From positions 1,426,001 to 1,490,000 of the forward strand of contig CAVWLA010000001.1 in assembly GCA_963755825.1 (NCBI GenBank): a DNA stretch of 64,000 bases, given 5' to 3'. The notes below the pieces were generated by a model, which did no database searches, was not told the origin of the DNA, and saw nothing but the letters and a program-made list of their open reading frames with translations. This stretch comes from DATBQN01 sp963755825. Lineage in GTDB: Bacteria > Acidobacteriota > Thermoanaerobaculia > Multivoradales > UBA5704. The position numbers and the translations under genes were made by a program. The stretch's first letter is position 1. Each line of letters opens with the position of its first letter. Positions 45,817 through 56,094 of the stretch are shown here, in pieces.

Positions 45817-47744
45817 CCGCCGCCGCAGACCGCCGCGGTCGGCCGGCCGGGATCGACCACCGCGAAGACCTCGGCGGCGGGGTCCGAGTAGACGAGCCGG
45901 AAGCGGCGGCGCCAGGCGGCCGACAGCGGCACCGCAACATCCTTCTGAGAACGCGGCACCAGCGCCAGTTCGGCGCCGAAGCCCGCCAGGCGCCGGGCGA
46001 GCCCCTCGGGGTCGCGCGCCAGCGGGTAGATGAGCTCGAAGCGCTCCGGCCCGCTCCAGTCGCCGAGCCAGGTCCCCGCGGCGTAATAGCGCATGTTCTC
46101 GGCGAAGAAGCCGTAGACCGTGTAGCGCTCGCCGCAGCGGCGGTTGAGCGCGACGACCGCCGGATAGAGCGGCAGGCGGGAAGCGAGATAGGCGTCGCGC
46201 GCCGCCGCCGTCGCCGGCACCGGTCCCTGGCGTCCCAGGCGATAGACGGCGTAGGCCCAGCCGGGGAGGACGAGGAGGAGTCCGACGGCGGTGAGCCGGC
46301 GCGCCCGGCCGGCGACGGCGGGCCAGGCGGCGACCGCGGCGCCGACGACGAGCGCGAGGAGAGGCAGCGCCGGCATCAGGTAGCGCACGTCGTGCGGCAG
46401 CAGCGGATAGAGCAGGAGATCGGCGAGAGCGACGAGGGCGACGCCGCGGACCCGCCGGTCGCGCCGGATCGCGGCGAGGACGAGCGGCAGGGCGAGGAGG
46501 TAGGCCGGCGACAGCGGCGCCTCGTTGCCGGCGTGCTGGCGAGCGAAGAGCGCGTCCCACGGCAGGCGGAGGAGCGCCGCGAGCCCGCTGCCCTCGGTCT
46601 CCGTCAGGCGGACATGCGGCTGCTGCCAGGGCGAGCCGCCGAAGACGCGCGGCAGGAAGGGGAACACCGGGTTGCCGGTGTGCTGGACGATGCGACCGTA
46701 CCAGGGGAGGAGGACGGCGAGGGCGACGGCGGCGAAGAGCGCGAGATCGGCGAGCGGGAGGCGCCGCGGCTCCCCTGCCGTCTCTCCGACCACCGGGCCG
46801 TTCTCAGCGACGCGGCGTGCCGGCCAGGCGATGGCGAGCCCGGCGGCGGCGAGGAAGAAGAGGCCGAGGTACTTGCTCGCCGCCGCCGCGCCGCCGCAGG
46901 CGGCGGCGACCGCCGCCCAGCCGCGCCGGCGCGAGGCGCGCCAGCGGAAGGCGGCATGGAGCGCCGCGACGGCGAAGAGCGTCAGCCCGGGCTCGACGTA
47001 GGCGGTGGCGCCGAGGCCGACGACGATCGGGTTGCCGAGGAAGGTGGCGGCGGCGAGCCAGCCGGCGGCGGGATCGCCGGCTCGCGGCTCGCCGATGTCA
47101 GCGGAGCCCCCGGCATCCCATCCCCAGCTCGCCGCCCAGCCGACCAAGAGCGCCGCCGTGGCGAGGGTAGCGACGAGCTCGACGAGCTGGGAGCCGACGT
47201 CCCCCCACGGCCGGTCGAGGAGGTGCATGCCGGCGAAGAGCACCTCGGCGAGCTGCGGGAAGATCGGGAAGCGCAGGTGCGGCAGGAAGGGCAGAGCGCC
47301 GGCGGCGGCGAAGGCGCGGGCGTCGGGCAGGTGATAGAGCGTGGCGTCGAAGGCGGTCGCCGGATAGAGGGCGAGGAGGACGAGGGGCGCCAGGAAGAGG
47401 ACGGCGAGCGCGCCGGCCGCCGATCTCGCCCGGCCGCGGCGCGGCAGGGCGGCGCGGGCGTCGGCGGCGAGGTCTCCCCAAGCTCGGAAGCCTGCCAGGT
47501 GGAGGGCGGCGAGGGCGCCGGCGAGCGCCGGCCGGGTGAGCCAGCCGGCGAGTCCGAGGAGGCAGCCGAGCTGGGCGAGCGCCGCCAATCCCAGGGTCAC
47601 CGCGACCGCCGCCCGCTCGATGCCGGGCGCCAGGGGGAGCCGGCGGCCGAGCAGCCGCCCGGCGACGTAGGCGGTCGCCGCCAGGCCGGCGACGAGCCCC
47701 ACCTGCGAGCTGAAGAAGAAGGCCGCCGCGGCGAGGTCGGTCAT
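45762..47744 (-). CDS. Membrane glycosyltransferase-like protein (GT-C type)
   Basis: A 660-residue polytopic protein with about twelve helices. It looks like a GT-C enzyme such as ArnT/PMT (GT39/GT83-like): an early periplasmic loop carries ALYPATAFDATLYHLPDARAFA with the acidic Asp pair typical of the catalytic loop, and a later loop holds GNPVFPFLPRVFGGSPW. The C-terminal domain (about 545-650) includes RYTVYGFFAENMRYYAAG. Such enzymes move a sugar from a polyprenyl-phosphate carrier to a protein or lipid outside. Start 47744 lacks a clear Shine-Dalgarno. Substrate unknown. Confidence 0.82.
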   Translation of the reverse strand: MTDLAAAAFFFSSQVGLVAGLAATAYVAGRLLGRRLPLAPGIERAAVAVTLGLAALAQLGCLLGLAGWLTRPALAGALAALHLAGFRAWGDLAADARAALPRRGRARSAAGALAVLFLAPLVLLALYPATAFDATLYHLPDARAFAAAGALPFLPHLRFPIFPQLAEVLFAGMHLLDRPWGDVGSQLVELVATLATAALLVGWAASWGWDAGGSADIGEPRAGDPAAGWLAAATFLGNPIVVGLGATAYVEPGLTLFAVAALHAAFRWRASRRRGWAAVAAACGGAAAASKYLGLFFLAAAGLAIAWPARRVAENGPVVGETAGEPRRLPLADLALFAAVALAVLLPWYGRIVQHTGNPVFPFLPRVFGGSPWQQPHVRLTETEGSGLAALLRLPWDALFARQHAGNEAPLSPAYLLALPLVLAAIRRDRRVRGVALVALADLLLYPLLPHDVRYLMPALPLLALVVGAAVAAWPAVAGRARRLTAVGLLLVLPGWAYAVYRLGRQGPVPATAAARDAYLASRLPLYPAVVALNRRCGERYTVYGFFAENMRYYAAGTWLGDWSGPERFELIYPLARDPEGLARRLAGFGAELALVPRSQKDVAVPLSAAWRRRFRLVYSDPAAEVFAVVDPGRPTAAVCGGGQLAGAGAASSRPRTRWR

Positions 47745-48038
47745 GGGTCGGGCTGGGAGGTCGGCGGCGAGCTGGCGGCGACCGGGGTCACCGGCCGGGG
47801 CGGCGAGATCATAGCCGCGCCCAGGGCTCTCATCGGGTGCCAGGTGCTTCGTCGCGTCTCGTCGGACAGTTCGCGGGATCGGCGGTTTTCGACCCCGCCG
47901 GCGCAAGTCTCTGAGCCTGCTCGGCCTCGGCCGCCGCTTCCGCCTGGCTGCCGCTACCCACGACATCTGGTGGGTGACAGACGGGCCTCCCCAATGACTT
48001 GTGGTGCCCCGATCGCTTTGTTATCGTCCGACTCACCC

Positions 48039-51000
48039 ATGCTGAAAGTCGAGCGGCTCGAGATCTCCGGCTTCAAATCCTTTGTCGATCCGGTCTCCGT
48101 GGAGTTCGCGGGCGGCGTCACCGCCATCGTCGGACCCAACGGCTGCGGCAAGAGCAACCTCTCCGACGCAATGACCTGGGTGCTCGGCGAGCAGAGCGCC
48201 AAGAGCCTCCGCGGCGCCACCATGGAGGACGTCATCTTCAACGGCTCGGAGGCGAGGAAGCCGCTGGGGATGGCGGAGGCGACCCTCCACCTGGCGACCG
48301 ATCCCGGCGTCGCCGGCTCCGAGGACGGCCGCCTGGCGATCAGCCGCCGGGTCTTCCGCGGCGGCGAGAGCCAGTACCGCGTCAACGGCAAGCTGGTGCG
48401 CCTCAAGGACGTCCGCGACCTGCTGATGGACACCGGGCTCGGCCTGCGCGCCTACTCTGTCATCGAGCAGGGGAAGATCGGCATGATCCTCTCCGGCAAG
48501 CCGCAGGAGCGCCGCAAGCTGATCGAGGAGGCGGCCGGCATCACCCGCTACAAGCAGCGCAAGGGGATCGCCGAGGTCAAGCTCGAAGAGGCGATGGCGA
48601 ACCTGCTGCGCTTGGACGACGTCGTCGCCGAGGTGGAGCGGGCGCTGCGCTCGCTGAAGCGCCAGGCGGGCGCCGCGCGCCGCTACCAGGAGCAGGAGAT
48701 CGAGTACCGCGCCCTTCTCGAGCAGGTACTGACCAGCCGCGCCAGCGACCTCGCGGCGCGCCTCGCCGGCCTCGCGGCGCGCCTCGCCGAGACCTCGTCC
48801 CGCGAGGCGGCGCTCGCCGCCGACCTCCACCGCGACGAGGCGGCCCTCGCCGCCGGCCGCGAGCGGCTTGAGGAGCTCGCCCGTGCCGTCGCCCACCACC
48901 ATCAGCGGCAGGCCGAGCTCGGCGCCGTGATCGAGGGGCGCCAGCAGTTCCTGAAGGGGAGCCGCGCCAGCGTCGGCGAGCTCGCCGAGCGCGCCGACGC
49001 GAGCCGCGCCAACGCCGAGCGCCGGAGCGGCGAGATCGAGCGCCACGGCGGCGCCCTCGCCGCCTTCGCCAGCCGCCGCGAGGAGATCGCCGGCGAGCGC
49101 GCCGAGGCGGCCTCGGCGGTCGACGAGGACGAGCGCCGCATCGCCGAGGCCGAGCGCACGGCGCGCCAGGTGGCGGCCGAGGTCGAGGCGCTGCGCGCCG
49201 ACCTCCTCGCCGCCGCCGCCGTCGCCAATGGCCTGCGCGGCCGCGCCCAGCAGGCGCAGATCGAGCGCGAGAAGGGCAACTACCGGCGCCACCATCTGGA
49301 GAGCGAGCTCGAGCGCCGCACCTACGACCTCTCGCAGGCCGCCGAGGTGCTCGCCCTCGCCGAGGAGAAGGTCAAGGGGATCGCCGCCGCCCTCGTCTCC
49401 CGCGCCGCCGAGGCCGAGCGCACCGAGATCTCCCTCGAGCAGACCCGCCGCCGGGAGAACGAGGCGTCGGAAAAGAAGCGCGGCCTCGAGGGCGAGATCT
49501 CGGGCGCCCGCCAGCGCCAGCGCATGCTGGCCGACCTCTCACGCGCCCACGAGCAGCGGCGCGCCACCCTCGTCGCCGCCCTCGCCGCGGCCGGCGTCGA
49601 GCCCGCCTTCCTCGCCGGCCGCGCCCGCCCGCTCGCCGGCTGGGAGCGCAGCCTCGACTTCTATCTGGGAGCCCTGGCCGACGCCGTCCTCCTGCCGCCG
49701 GGGACGAGCGCGCGCGCCGTGGCCGCCGGCCTCGCCGGCCGCGCCGCCGCCAGCCTCCTCGAGCCGCGGGAGGAGACGGCGGACGCCGGCGAGATGCCGC
49801 CGCATCCGGCGCTCGCGGCGCTCGACGATCCGGCGGTGGTGCTCACCCTCGGCGAGGCCCTCGGCCTGCCTCCCGAGATCGCCGCCGCGCTGCCGCCCGG
49901 CTTCCTCGTCCGCTCGGCCGCCGATGCCGAGCGCCTCGCCCGGCTTCATCCCGGCTCGGCGTTCCTCTCCCGCGACGGCCTCTGGGTGCAGGCCGGCACC
50001 TTCCACGTCGAGGGCGAGGTGGCGACCCCCGGCGCGCTCGAGCGCGAGCGCGAGCTGGCCGACCTCGCGCTCCACCTGCCGCGGCTCGACGCCAGCCTTG
50101 CCGAGGCGCGCAGCGAGCTCGACCGCCTGATCGCAGAGCGCACCGCGCTCGCCCGCGACGCCAACCGGCTGCAGGGCGAGGTCACCCAGCTGCGCCAGGA
50201 GAAGGCGGTCGCCGAGGCGCGCCAGGAGGACGCCGCCGGCCGCCACCGCCGCCTCGAGGGCGAGCGGCAGGCGCTCGCCGCCGAGCAGGAGGAGGTGGGG
50301 CGCGAGCTGCTGCGCATCGCCGAGCGGCAGGGGATCGCCGAGGACGAGCTGGCGGCGGCCGAGGCGCGCCACCTCGAGCTCCAGGAGCGCTTCGACGGCG
50401 CCCAGGCGGGCGCCGAGCGGGCCAAGGCGGCGCGCGAGGGGCTGCGCACCGAGAGCGCCGGGCGGCGCGGCCGGCTGGAGCTGCTCGACGAGCGGCTGGA
50501 GTCGCACGATCGCGAGACCGCCCGCCTGACCGGCGAGGTCGAGGCCGGCCGCCGCCAGGTGGGCGCCTGGCTGGAGGAGGCCGAGCGGCTGCTGGCGCGC
50601 GGCGCCGAACTCGCCGCGGCCATCGCCTCATCCGAGAGCGAGCTGCAGAAGGCCCTCGAGGAGCGCGGCGCCGCCGAGGACGAGGTGCTCGTCGCCCAGG
50701 AGCGGCTGGACGCCCATCGCCAGGAGATCCGCACCCTCGAGGAGCGCATCCTCCGCCACCGCGAGCAGCGCGACGGCGTGCGCGCCGAGGTCGAGGATCT
50801 CCGCGTCGCCGACGCCCGCCTGCACCAGGACGCCGAGCACCTGGCGGCGACCTTCGTCGAGCAGTTCGGCCGCCCGCTCCCCGACCCGCTGCCGGCGGCC
50901 GGCGACGAGCAGATCGGGCTCGCCGAGCTCGAGGCCGAGCTGGCGCGCACCAAGGACGCCCTCGACCGCCTCGGCCCGGTCAACGTCCTCGCCGTCCAGG

Positions 51001-51596
51001 AGTACGCCGAGCAGGAGGAGCGCCACAGCTTCTTGACCACCCAGCGCGCCGACGTCACCGAGTCCGTCGACAGCCTGCGGGCGACCATCCGCGAGATCAA
51101 CGAGGCGTCGAGCGAGCGCTTCGCCGCCACCTTCGCCGAGGTCAACGTCGCCTTCGGCGAGGTCTTCACCCGCCTCTTCCGCGGCGGCGAGGCGGAGATG
51201 CGGCTGATGGACGAGGACGACGTCCTCGAGAGCGGCATCGAGATCGTCGCCCGCCCGCCCGGCAAGCGGCTGCAGAACCTCATGCTGATGTCGGGCGGCG
51301 AGAAGGCGCTGACCGCGATCGCCCTCCTCTTCTCGCTCTTCCGCTCGCGGCCGTCGCCATTCTGCATCCTCGACGAGGTCGACGCGCCGCTCGACGACGT
51401 CAACACCGTGCGCTTCGTCGACCTCCTCCGCGACCTCCAGGGCGAGACGCAGTTCATCGTCATCACCCACAACAAGCTGACGATGGAGGTCGCCGCCAAC
51501 CTCTACGGCGTCACCATGCAGGAGAAGGGCGTCTCGAAGCTGGTGGCGGTGGCGATGGAAGAGCTGCAGCCCGCGTCGCGCGCGGCGTCCGCCTAG
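48039..51596 (+). CDS. smc: Chromosome segregation protein Smc
   Basis: Full-length (1185-residue) condensin ATPase that forms the V-shaped dimer closed by ScpA. Head parts: Walker A GPNGCGKS at 32-39, signature LMSGGEKAL near 1085 and Walker B FCILDEVDAP at 1108-1117. Long Ala/Glu/Arg-rich coiled coils run about 170-500 and 680-1010, joined by a hinge (about 520-670). The ATG at 48039 is chosen because the protein then begins with KVERLEISGFKSF, the family N-terminus; the much longer open frame upstream is a GC-rich artefact. The partner scpA is at the left edge of the window. Confidence 0.97.
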   Translation: MLKVERLEISGFKSFVDPVSVEFAGGVTAIVGPNGCGKSNLSDAMTWVLGEQSAKSLRGATMEDVIFNGSEARKPLGMAEATLHLATDPGVAGSEDGRLAISRRVFRGGESQYRVNGKLVRLKDVRDLLMDTGLGLRAYSVIEQGKIGMILSGKPQERRKLIEEAAGITRYKQRKGIAEVKLEEAMANLLRLDDVVAEVERALRSLKRQAGAARRYQEQEIEYRALLEQVLTSRASDLAARLAGLAARLAETSSREAALAADLHRDEAALAAGRERLEELARAVAHHHQRQAELGAVIEGRQQFLKGSRASVGELAERADASRANAERRSGEIERHGGALAAFASRREEIAGERAEAASAVDEDERRIAEAERTARQVAAEVEALRADLLAAAAVANGLRGRAQQAQIEREKGNYRRHHLESELERRTYDLSQAAEVLALAEEKVKGIAAALVSRAAEAERTEISLEQTRRRENEASEKKRGLEGEISGARQRQRMLADLSRAHEQRRATLVAALAAAGVEPAFLAGRARPLAGWERSLDFYLGALADAVLLPPGTSARAVAAGLAGRAAASLLEPREETADAGEMPPHPALAALDDPAVVLTLGEALGLPPEIAAALPPGFLVRSAADAERLARLHPGSAFLSRDGLWVQAGTFHVEGEVATPGALERERELADLALHLPRLDASLAEARSELDRLIAERTALARDANRLQGEVTQLRQEKAVAEARQEDAAGRHRRLEGERQALAAEQEEVGRELLRIAERQGIAEDELAAAEARHLELQERFDGAQAGAERAKAAREGLRTESAGRRGRLELLDERLESHDRETARLTGEVEAGRRQVGAWLEEAERLLARGAELAAAIASSESELQKALEERGAAEDEVLVAQERLDAHRQEIRTLEERILRHREQRDGVRAEVEDLRVADARLHQDAEHLAATFVEQFGRPLPDPLPAAGDEQIGLAELEAELARTKDALDRLGPVNVLAVQEYAEQEERHSFLTTQRADVTESVDSLRATIREINEASSERFAATFAEVNVAFGEVFTRLFRGGEAEMRLMDEDDVLESGIEIVARPPGKRLQNLMLMSGGEKALTAIALLFSLFRSRPSPFCILDEVDAPLDDVNTVRFVDLLRDLQGETQFIVITHNKLTMEVAANLYGVTMQEKGVSKLVAVAMEELQPASRAASA

Positions 51597-51606
51597 CCGC
51601 AGCCCG

Positions 51607-52539
51607 TCAAGACAGGGCGACCGATTCCGGCGGCTGCGGCCGCGGGCCGCGCACGTCGACCCAGCTCTTGACGGCCGTCGCGGCGAGGATCAGGGCGCCG
51701 CCGGCGAGCGACCAGGCGCTCGGCCGCTCGCCGTGGACCAGCCAGCTCCAGATCGGGTTGAGCACCGGCTCGAGGAGGAGCAGGAGCGACGCCTCGAGCG
51801 CCGGCACCACCTCGAGCGCGCGGGTGAGGAACCAGTAGGCGACGCCGATCTGACAGATTCCCAGGTAGAGCAGGATCACCCAGTCCCCCGCCTGCGGCAG
51901 GGCGAGCGGCAGCGCCGCGGCGAGGCCGATGGCGCCGGCGAAGACGTTCCCCCACACCGAGGCCGCCGCGGAGGAGCCGCCGTCGCGGCCGAGGAAGCGC
52001 AGGCCGATGACGGTGCCCGCCCAGGCGACGCCGGAGACGACGGCGAGGATGTTGCCGAGGAGCGGGTTGGGGGCGGTCGCCGAGCTGGGGTCGACGCCGA
52101 TGAAGAAGAAGGTCATGCCGGCGGCGAGGACGGCGAGGAAGGGCAGGTCGCGGCGGCGGAGCGGCTCCTTCAGGAGCAGCGGCGCCAGCAGCACCACGTA
52201 GAGCGGCGAGGTGTCCTGGAGGAAGATCGTCGACGCCGAGGTGGTGAGCTTGTTGGCGAGGACGAAGAGCAGCATGGTCGCCGAGAAGACGAGACCCACC
52301 AGGAGGTCGCGCCGCTGCGGCACCCGCCGCGCCCGCGGCAGGAAGACGAGGAGGGCGACGGCGGCGATCGCCGAGCGGACCCCCGCCACCTGCCAGCCGC
52401 CGAGGTGGACTGACTTGATCGCCGCGCCGCCCGAGGAGAAGAGCACCGCCGCGACGAGGATCCCGACGCGCGCCGCCAGCAGCGACAGCGGCCGCTCGAC
52501 CCGATCGACCTGCCCATGCCCTTCGCGTTCCGCTCGCAT
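51607..52539 (-). CDS. EamA/DMT-family transporter
   Basis: A 310-residue membrane transporter with ten predicted helices in two EamA repeats, the drug/metabolite transporter superfamily. The repeats show FSSGGAAIKSV and AGTVIGLRFLG at the matching positions, and LLLEPVLNPIWSWLVHGE near helix 9 is the typical EamA signature. Substrate unknown; amino acid or metabolite efflux is common. It is 13 bp downstream of the Ca2+/H+ exchanger gene. Confidence 0.9.
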   Translation of the reverse strand: MRAEREGHGQVDRVERPLSLLAARVGILVAAVLFSSGGAAIKSVHLGGWQVAGVRSAIAAVALLVFLPRARRVPQRRDLLVGLVFSATMLLFVLANKLTTSASTIFLQDTSPLYVVLLAPLLLKEPLRRRDLPFLAVLAAGMTFFFIGVDPSSATAPNPLLGNILAVVSGVAWAGTVIGLRFLGRDGGSSAAASVWGNVFAGAIGLAAALPLALPQAGDWVILLYLGICQIGVAYWFLTRALEVVPALEASLLLLLEPVLNPIWSWLVHGERPSAWSLAGGALILAATAVKSWVDVRGPRPQPPESVALS

Positions 52540-52552
52540 GGCGCCTTAACGA

Positions 52553-53641
52553 TCAGCTCGGAAAGAAGTAGAAGGCGATCGCCAGGATCAGGTAGACGGC
52601 GATCAGCTGCACTCCTTCGAGCCAGTTGCTCTCGCCGTCGCCGGCGATCTGCGCCGCGAGGAGGACGGCGACGACGACGGCGATGACCTCGGGGAGGCTG
52701 AAGACGAGGTCGAGCGGCGCCGGCGCGATGAAGTGGCTGGCGATGACGAGGATGGGAGCGACGAGGAGCGCGATCTGGATGCTGCTGCCGAGTGCGATGC
52801 CGAGCGCCAGGTCCATGCGATTCTTGCGTGCCAGGACGATGGCGGTGGCGTGCTCGGCGGCGTTGCCGGCGATGGCGACGACGATGATGCCGATGAAGAC
52901 CTCGCTCATCCCCATGGCGTGCGCCGCCGCCTCGACGGTCCCCACCAGCACCTCCGAGAGGCCGGCGACGAGGGCGGTCGCGACGACGAGGACGGCGAGG
53001 GCGCGGCCGCGGCCGAGCGGCGGGCGGCCCTCGGCCGTCGCCGGCGCCTTGGGCGGCGGCCCGCAGCCGGTGAAGAGCTCGCGGTGGGTGCGCAGCGAGA
53101 ACCAGAGGCCGAGGAAATAGGTGGCGAGGAGGACGCCGGCGATGGCGAGCGAGATCGCCCCCTCGTGCGCTGCGGCGCCCTGGCCGCCGAGGTGGTGGTA
53201 GACCGCCGGCACGACGAGGGCGATGGCGGCGAGGAGGAGCATCGTCGCCTGCGAGCGCGCTCCGGAGCGGTTGAAGCGCTGCTCCTGGTGATGGATCCCG
53301 CCGGCGATGATGGCGCCGCCGAGGACGAGGAGGACGTTGCCGAGAATGGAGCCGGTGAGCGAAGCCTTGACCACGGCGAGGAGGCCGTGGCGCAGAGCCA
53401 TCCAGCCGATGATCAGCTCGGCGGCGTTGCCAAAGGTGGCGTTGAGCAGCGCCCCCGGCCCATCGCCGAGGGTCGCCGCGAGGTCCTCGGTCGCCCGGCT
53501 GACCCAGGCGGCGAGCGGCACGATGGCGGCGCAGGCGGCGAAGAAGGTCCAGGTCGGGGGCGTGCCGGCGAGCCAGAGGACGACGGTGACCGGCACCAGC
53601 ACGAGGAGCCAGTCGAGCGAGGGGCGGAAGCGGAGAGCCAT
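52553..53641 (-). CDS. cax: Calcium/proton exchanger (CaCA family)
   Basis: A 362-residue cation/proton antiporter. Both alpha repeats are present: GALLNATFGNAAELIIGWMAL and AIAGNAAEHATAIVLA, with the acidic Glu residues that bind calcium. About eleven helices and a cytosolic polar loop (about 193-210). It exports Ca2+ (or another divalent ion) using the proton gradient. Divergent from the PhoH-family gene. Confidence 0.93.
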   Translation of the reverse strand: MALRFRPSLDWLLVLVPVTVVLWLAGTPPTWTFFAACAAIVPLAAWVSRATEDLAATLGDGPGALLNATFGNAAELIIGWMALRHGLLAVVKASLTGSILGNVLLVLGGAIIAGGIHHQEQRFNRSGARSQATMLLLAAIALVVPAVYHHLGGQGAAAHEGAISLAIAGVLLATYFLGLWFSLRTHRELFTGCGPPPKAPATAEGRPPLGRGRALAVLVVATALVAGLSEVLVGTVEAAAHAMGMSEVFIGIIVVAIAGNAAEHATAIVLARKNRMDLALGIALGSSIQIALLVAPILVIASHFIAPAPLDLVFSLPEVIAVVVAVLLAAQIAGDGESNWLEGVQLIAVYLILAIAFYFFPS

Positions 53642-53764
53642 CAGCGGGCGATCATATCCGCCGCCTGGCGCCCGAGCCGGCGGCCTTGTCCACCGGCACT
53701 CCCTGCGCTACCCTTCGGACAGCCCGCGGGAGCCCGGCAGCCCTCGACATCCCGCCAGGAGCGC

Positions 53765-55129
53765 ATGCCGCGAGATCCCCGCGAACCCCTCGAGAACGCC
53801 AAGCAGAAGAAGACCTTCGTCCTCGACACCTCGGTCATCCTCTACGACTGGAACGCGCTGCACAATTTCCAGGAGCACGACGTCGCCATCCCGATCACCG
53901 TCCTCGAGGAGCTCGACCAGTTCAAGAAGGGCAACTCGGTCCTCAATCTGCAGGCGCGCGAGTTCATCCGCCAGCTCGACAAGCTCTCCGGCAAGAATTT
54001 GCTCGGCGACTGGATCCCGCTCGACGGCCCGGCCCGCGGCCGCCTGCGGGTGATCGCCGAGGAGAACGGCCACGGCCGCCACTCCGAGGCCGGCGACGCC
54101 TTCGGCTCGCGCAAGGCCGACCACCGCATCTTGAACAGCGCTCTGCGCCTCGCCGCGGCGGAGCCCGAGCGCAGGGTCATCCTGGTCAGCAAGGACATCA
54201 ACCTGCGCCTCAAGGCGCGGGCGCTGAACCTGCCGGCCGAGGACTATGAGACGGTCAAGATCAAGGACGTCGACCAGCTCTACAAGGGGAAACGCGAGAT
54301 CGAGGTCGCCGACCCGAGCATCATCGACCGCCTCTACCGCGACGAGCACCTCCCCTTCGAGGGTCTGCTCACCGAGCGGCCGCAGGCGAACCAGTACTTC
54401 ATCCTGCGCAGCCCGTCGAACTCCGCCCTCGCCACCTTCAACCCGCAGAGCGGCCGGTTCGAGCGCGTCGCCAAGGCGGTCGCCTACGGCGTCACGCCGC
54501 GCAACGCCGAGCAGACCTTCGCCCTCCACGCGGTGTTGAATCCCGAGGTGCTGCTGGTGACGATCTCCGGCGCCGCCGGCACCGGCAAGACCCTCTTAGC
54601 CCTCGCCGGCGCCCTCGAGCAGCGGCGGCAGTTTCGCCAGATCTACCTGGCGCGGCCGATCGTGCCGCTGTCGAACAAGGACATCGGCTACCTCCCGGGC
54701 GACATCCAGTCGAAGATCAACCCCTACATGCAGCCGCTATGGGACAACCTCGACATCATCAAGAACCAGTACGGCGAGCGCGACCGCGAGTACAAGAAGG
54801 TCGAGGAGCTGGTGGAGACCGAGAAGCTCCACATCGTGCCGCTCGCCTACATCCGCGGCCGCAGCTTCTCGAACGTCATGTTCATCGTCGACGAGGCGCA
54901 GAACCTGACGCCGCACGAGGTGAAGACGATCATCACCCGCGCCGGCGAGAAGACCAAGATCGTGCTCACCGGCGATATCTTCCAGATCGACACGCCCTAC
55001 CTCGACGCGCAGAGCAACGGCCTCTCCTACCTGATCGACCGCATCCGCGACAACCCGCTCTACGCCCACGTCAACCTCGACAAGGGCGAGCGCTCGGAGC
55101 TCGCCAACCTGGCGAGCATGCTGCTCTAG
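53765..55129 (+). CDS. PIN domain-PhoH family ATPase
   Basis: A 454-residue fusion of an N-terminal PIN nuclease domain (FVLDTSVILYDWNAL, EELDQFKKG, then acidic GDAFGSRKADHRIL and VILVSKDINLRLKA) and a C-terminal PhoH ATPase domain with Walker A GAAGTGKT at 269-276 and Walker B FIVDEAQN. This PIN-PhoH (PhoH2-like) architecture is known as an RNA helicase/ribonuclease in mycobacteria. Likely roles are RNA processing or stress response. AGGAG sits right before the ATG. Confidence 0.93.
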   Translation: MPRDPREPLENAKQKKTFVLDTSVILYDWNALHNFQEHDVAIPITVLEELDQFKKGNSVLNLQAREFIRQLDKLSGKNLLGDWIPLDGPARGRLRVIAEENGHGRHSEAGDAFGSRKADHRILNSALRLAAAEPERRVILVSKDINLRLKARALNLPAEDYETVKIKDVDQLYKGKREIEVADPSIIDRLYRDEHLPFEGLLTERPQANQYFILRSPSNSALATFNPQSGRFERVAKAVAYGVTPRNAEQTFALHAVLNPEVLLVTISGAAGTGKTLLALAGALEQRRQFRQIYLARPIVPLSNKDIGYLPGDIQSKINPYMQPLWDNLDIIKNQYGERDREYKKVEELVETEKLHIVPLAYIRGRSFSNVMFIVDEAQNLTPHEVKTIITRAGEKTKIVLTGDIFQIDTPYLDAQSNGLSYLIDRIRDNPLYAHVNLDKGERSELANLASMLL

Positions 55130-55135
55130 GGCGGT

Positions 55136-55984
55136 TTACTCGGCCGCCGCCCGACGGCGCGGCAGCCCTTCCTCGCCGAGCATGGCGATGGGCTTCTTCG
55201 GCTGCCAGATGAGGCCGAAGTCGCCGACCATCGAGAGGATGTGGTGCATCGCCTCCTCGCTCGAGTCGGTGAAGAGCAGGCGGTCGAGGTCGGCGGGGAG
55301 GATGGTCCCCTCGGGGATCATGCGGCCGGCGAGGAAGTCGCGCAGCGGCTGCCAGTAGTCGACCCCCATGAGGACCAGCGGGAAACCCTTGATCTTCGCC
55401 GTCTGGATGAGGGTGGCGGTCTCGAACACCTCGTCCATGGTGCCGAAGCCCCCCGGCATCACCACGAAGGCGTAGGAGTACTTGACGAGCATCACCTTGC
55501 GGACGAAGAAGTAGCGGAACTCGACGAAGAGGTCGAGGAACGGGTTGGGCTGCTGCTCCTCGGGCAGGATGATGTTGCAGCCGACCGAGGGGGCGCCGAC
55601 GTCGCGGGCACCGCGGTTGGCGGCCTCCATGATCCCCGGGCCGCCGCCGGTCATCACCGTGAAGCCGGCGCGGCCGAGCCGCTGCCCCATCTCGCGCGCC
55701 AGCGCGTAGTACCGATGGTCCTCGTGGAAGCGCGCCGAGCCGAAGACGGTGACGCAGGGGCCCACGAAGTGGAGGGCGCGGATGCCACGCAGGAAGTCGG
55801 CCCCGATGCGGAGCATCCGCCGCAGCTCGTGGGCGCGGGTCTGCGGCCCGGCGAGGAAGCTTCCCTCGTCCGGGTTCTCCGTCCCCTTCCCCCACCGCGG
55901 CGCCTGATCGCTCGCCGCCGCCGCCTTCTCCTCGACGCGGGACACCCGCCGTCGCTTGCCGCCATCCGGTCGGATCTCGCGCAT
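55136..55984 (-). CDS. LOG family / TIGR00730-type Rossmann protein
   Basis: A 282-residue protein of the LOG (lysine decarboxylase-like, cytokinin riboside phosphoribohydrolase) family, cleaving nucleoside monophosphates. Key motifs: VTVFGSARF, MTGGGPGIMEAANRGA, and MPGGFGTMDEVFE, the PGGxGTxxE signature. Residues 1-55 are a charged extension not part of the domain. Its last codons lie 6 bp from the convergent PhoH gene; it is divergent from the S51 gene. Confidence 0.92.
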   Translation of the reverse strand: MREIRPDGGKRRRVSRVEEKAAAASDQAPRWGKGTENPDEGSFLAGPQTRAHELRRMLRIGADFLRGIRALHFVGPCVTVFGSARFHEDHRYYALAREMGQRLGRAGFTVMTGGGPGIMEAANRGARDVGAPSVGCNIILPEEQQPNPFLDLFVEFRYFFVRKVMLVKYSYAFVVMPGGFGTMDEVFETATLIQTAKIKGFPLVLMGVDYWQPLRDFLAGRMIPEGTILPADLDRLLFTDSSEEAMHHILSMVGDFGLIWQPKKPIAMLGEEGLPRRRAAAE

Positions 55985-56094
55985 GGCGCTGAGTGTAGCA
56001 AGAGGGCGTCAGAGTCCCCGGTACCGGCGCTCGCCGTTCCTGGCCCTCGCCCTGGCCGTTGGGCTATCGTTGACCGGCCTGAAGGAGAACCCCC

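Noticed and set aside
45291..48038. N-terminal extension of smc by about 900 residues
   Set aside because: Smc proteins begin with the KVERLEISGFKSF strand found at 48039; the extension is antisense to the GT-C-like gene.
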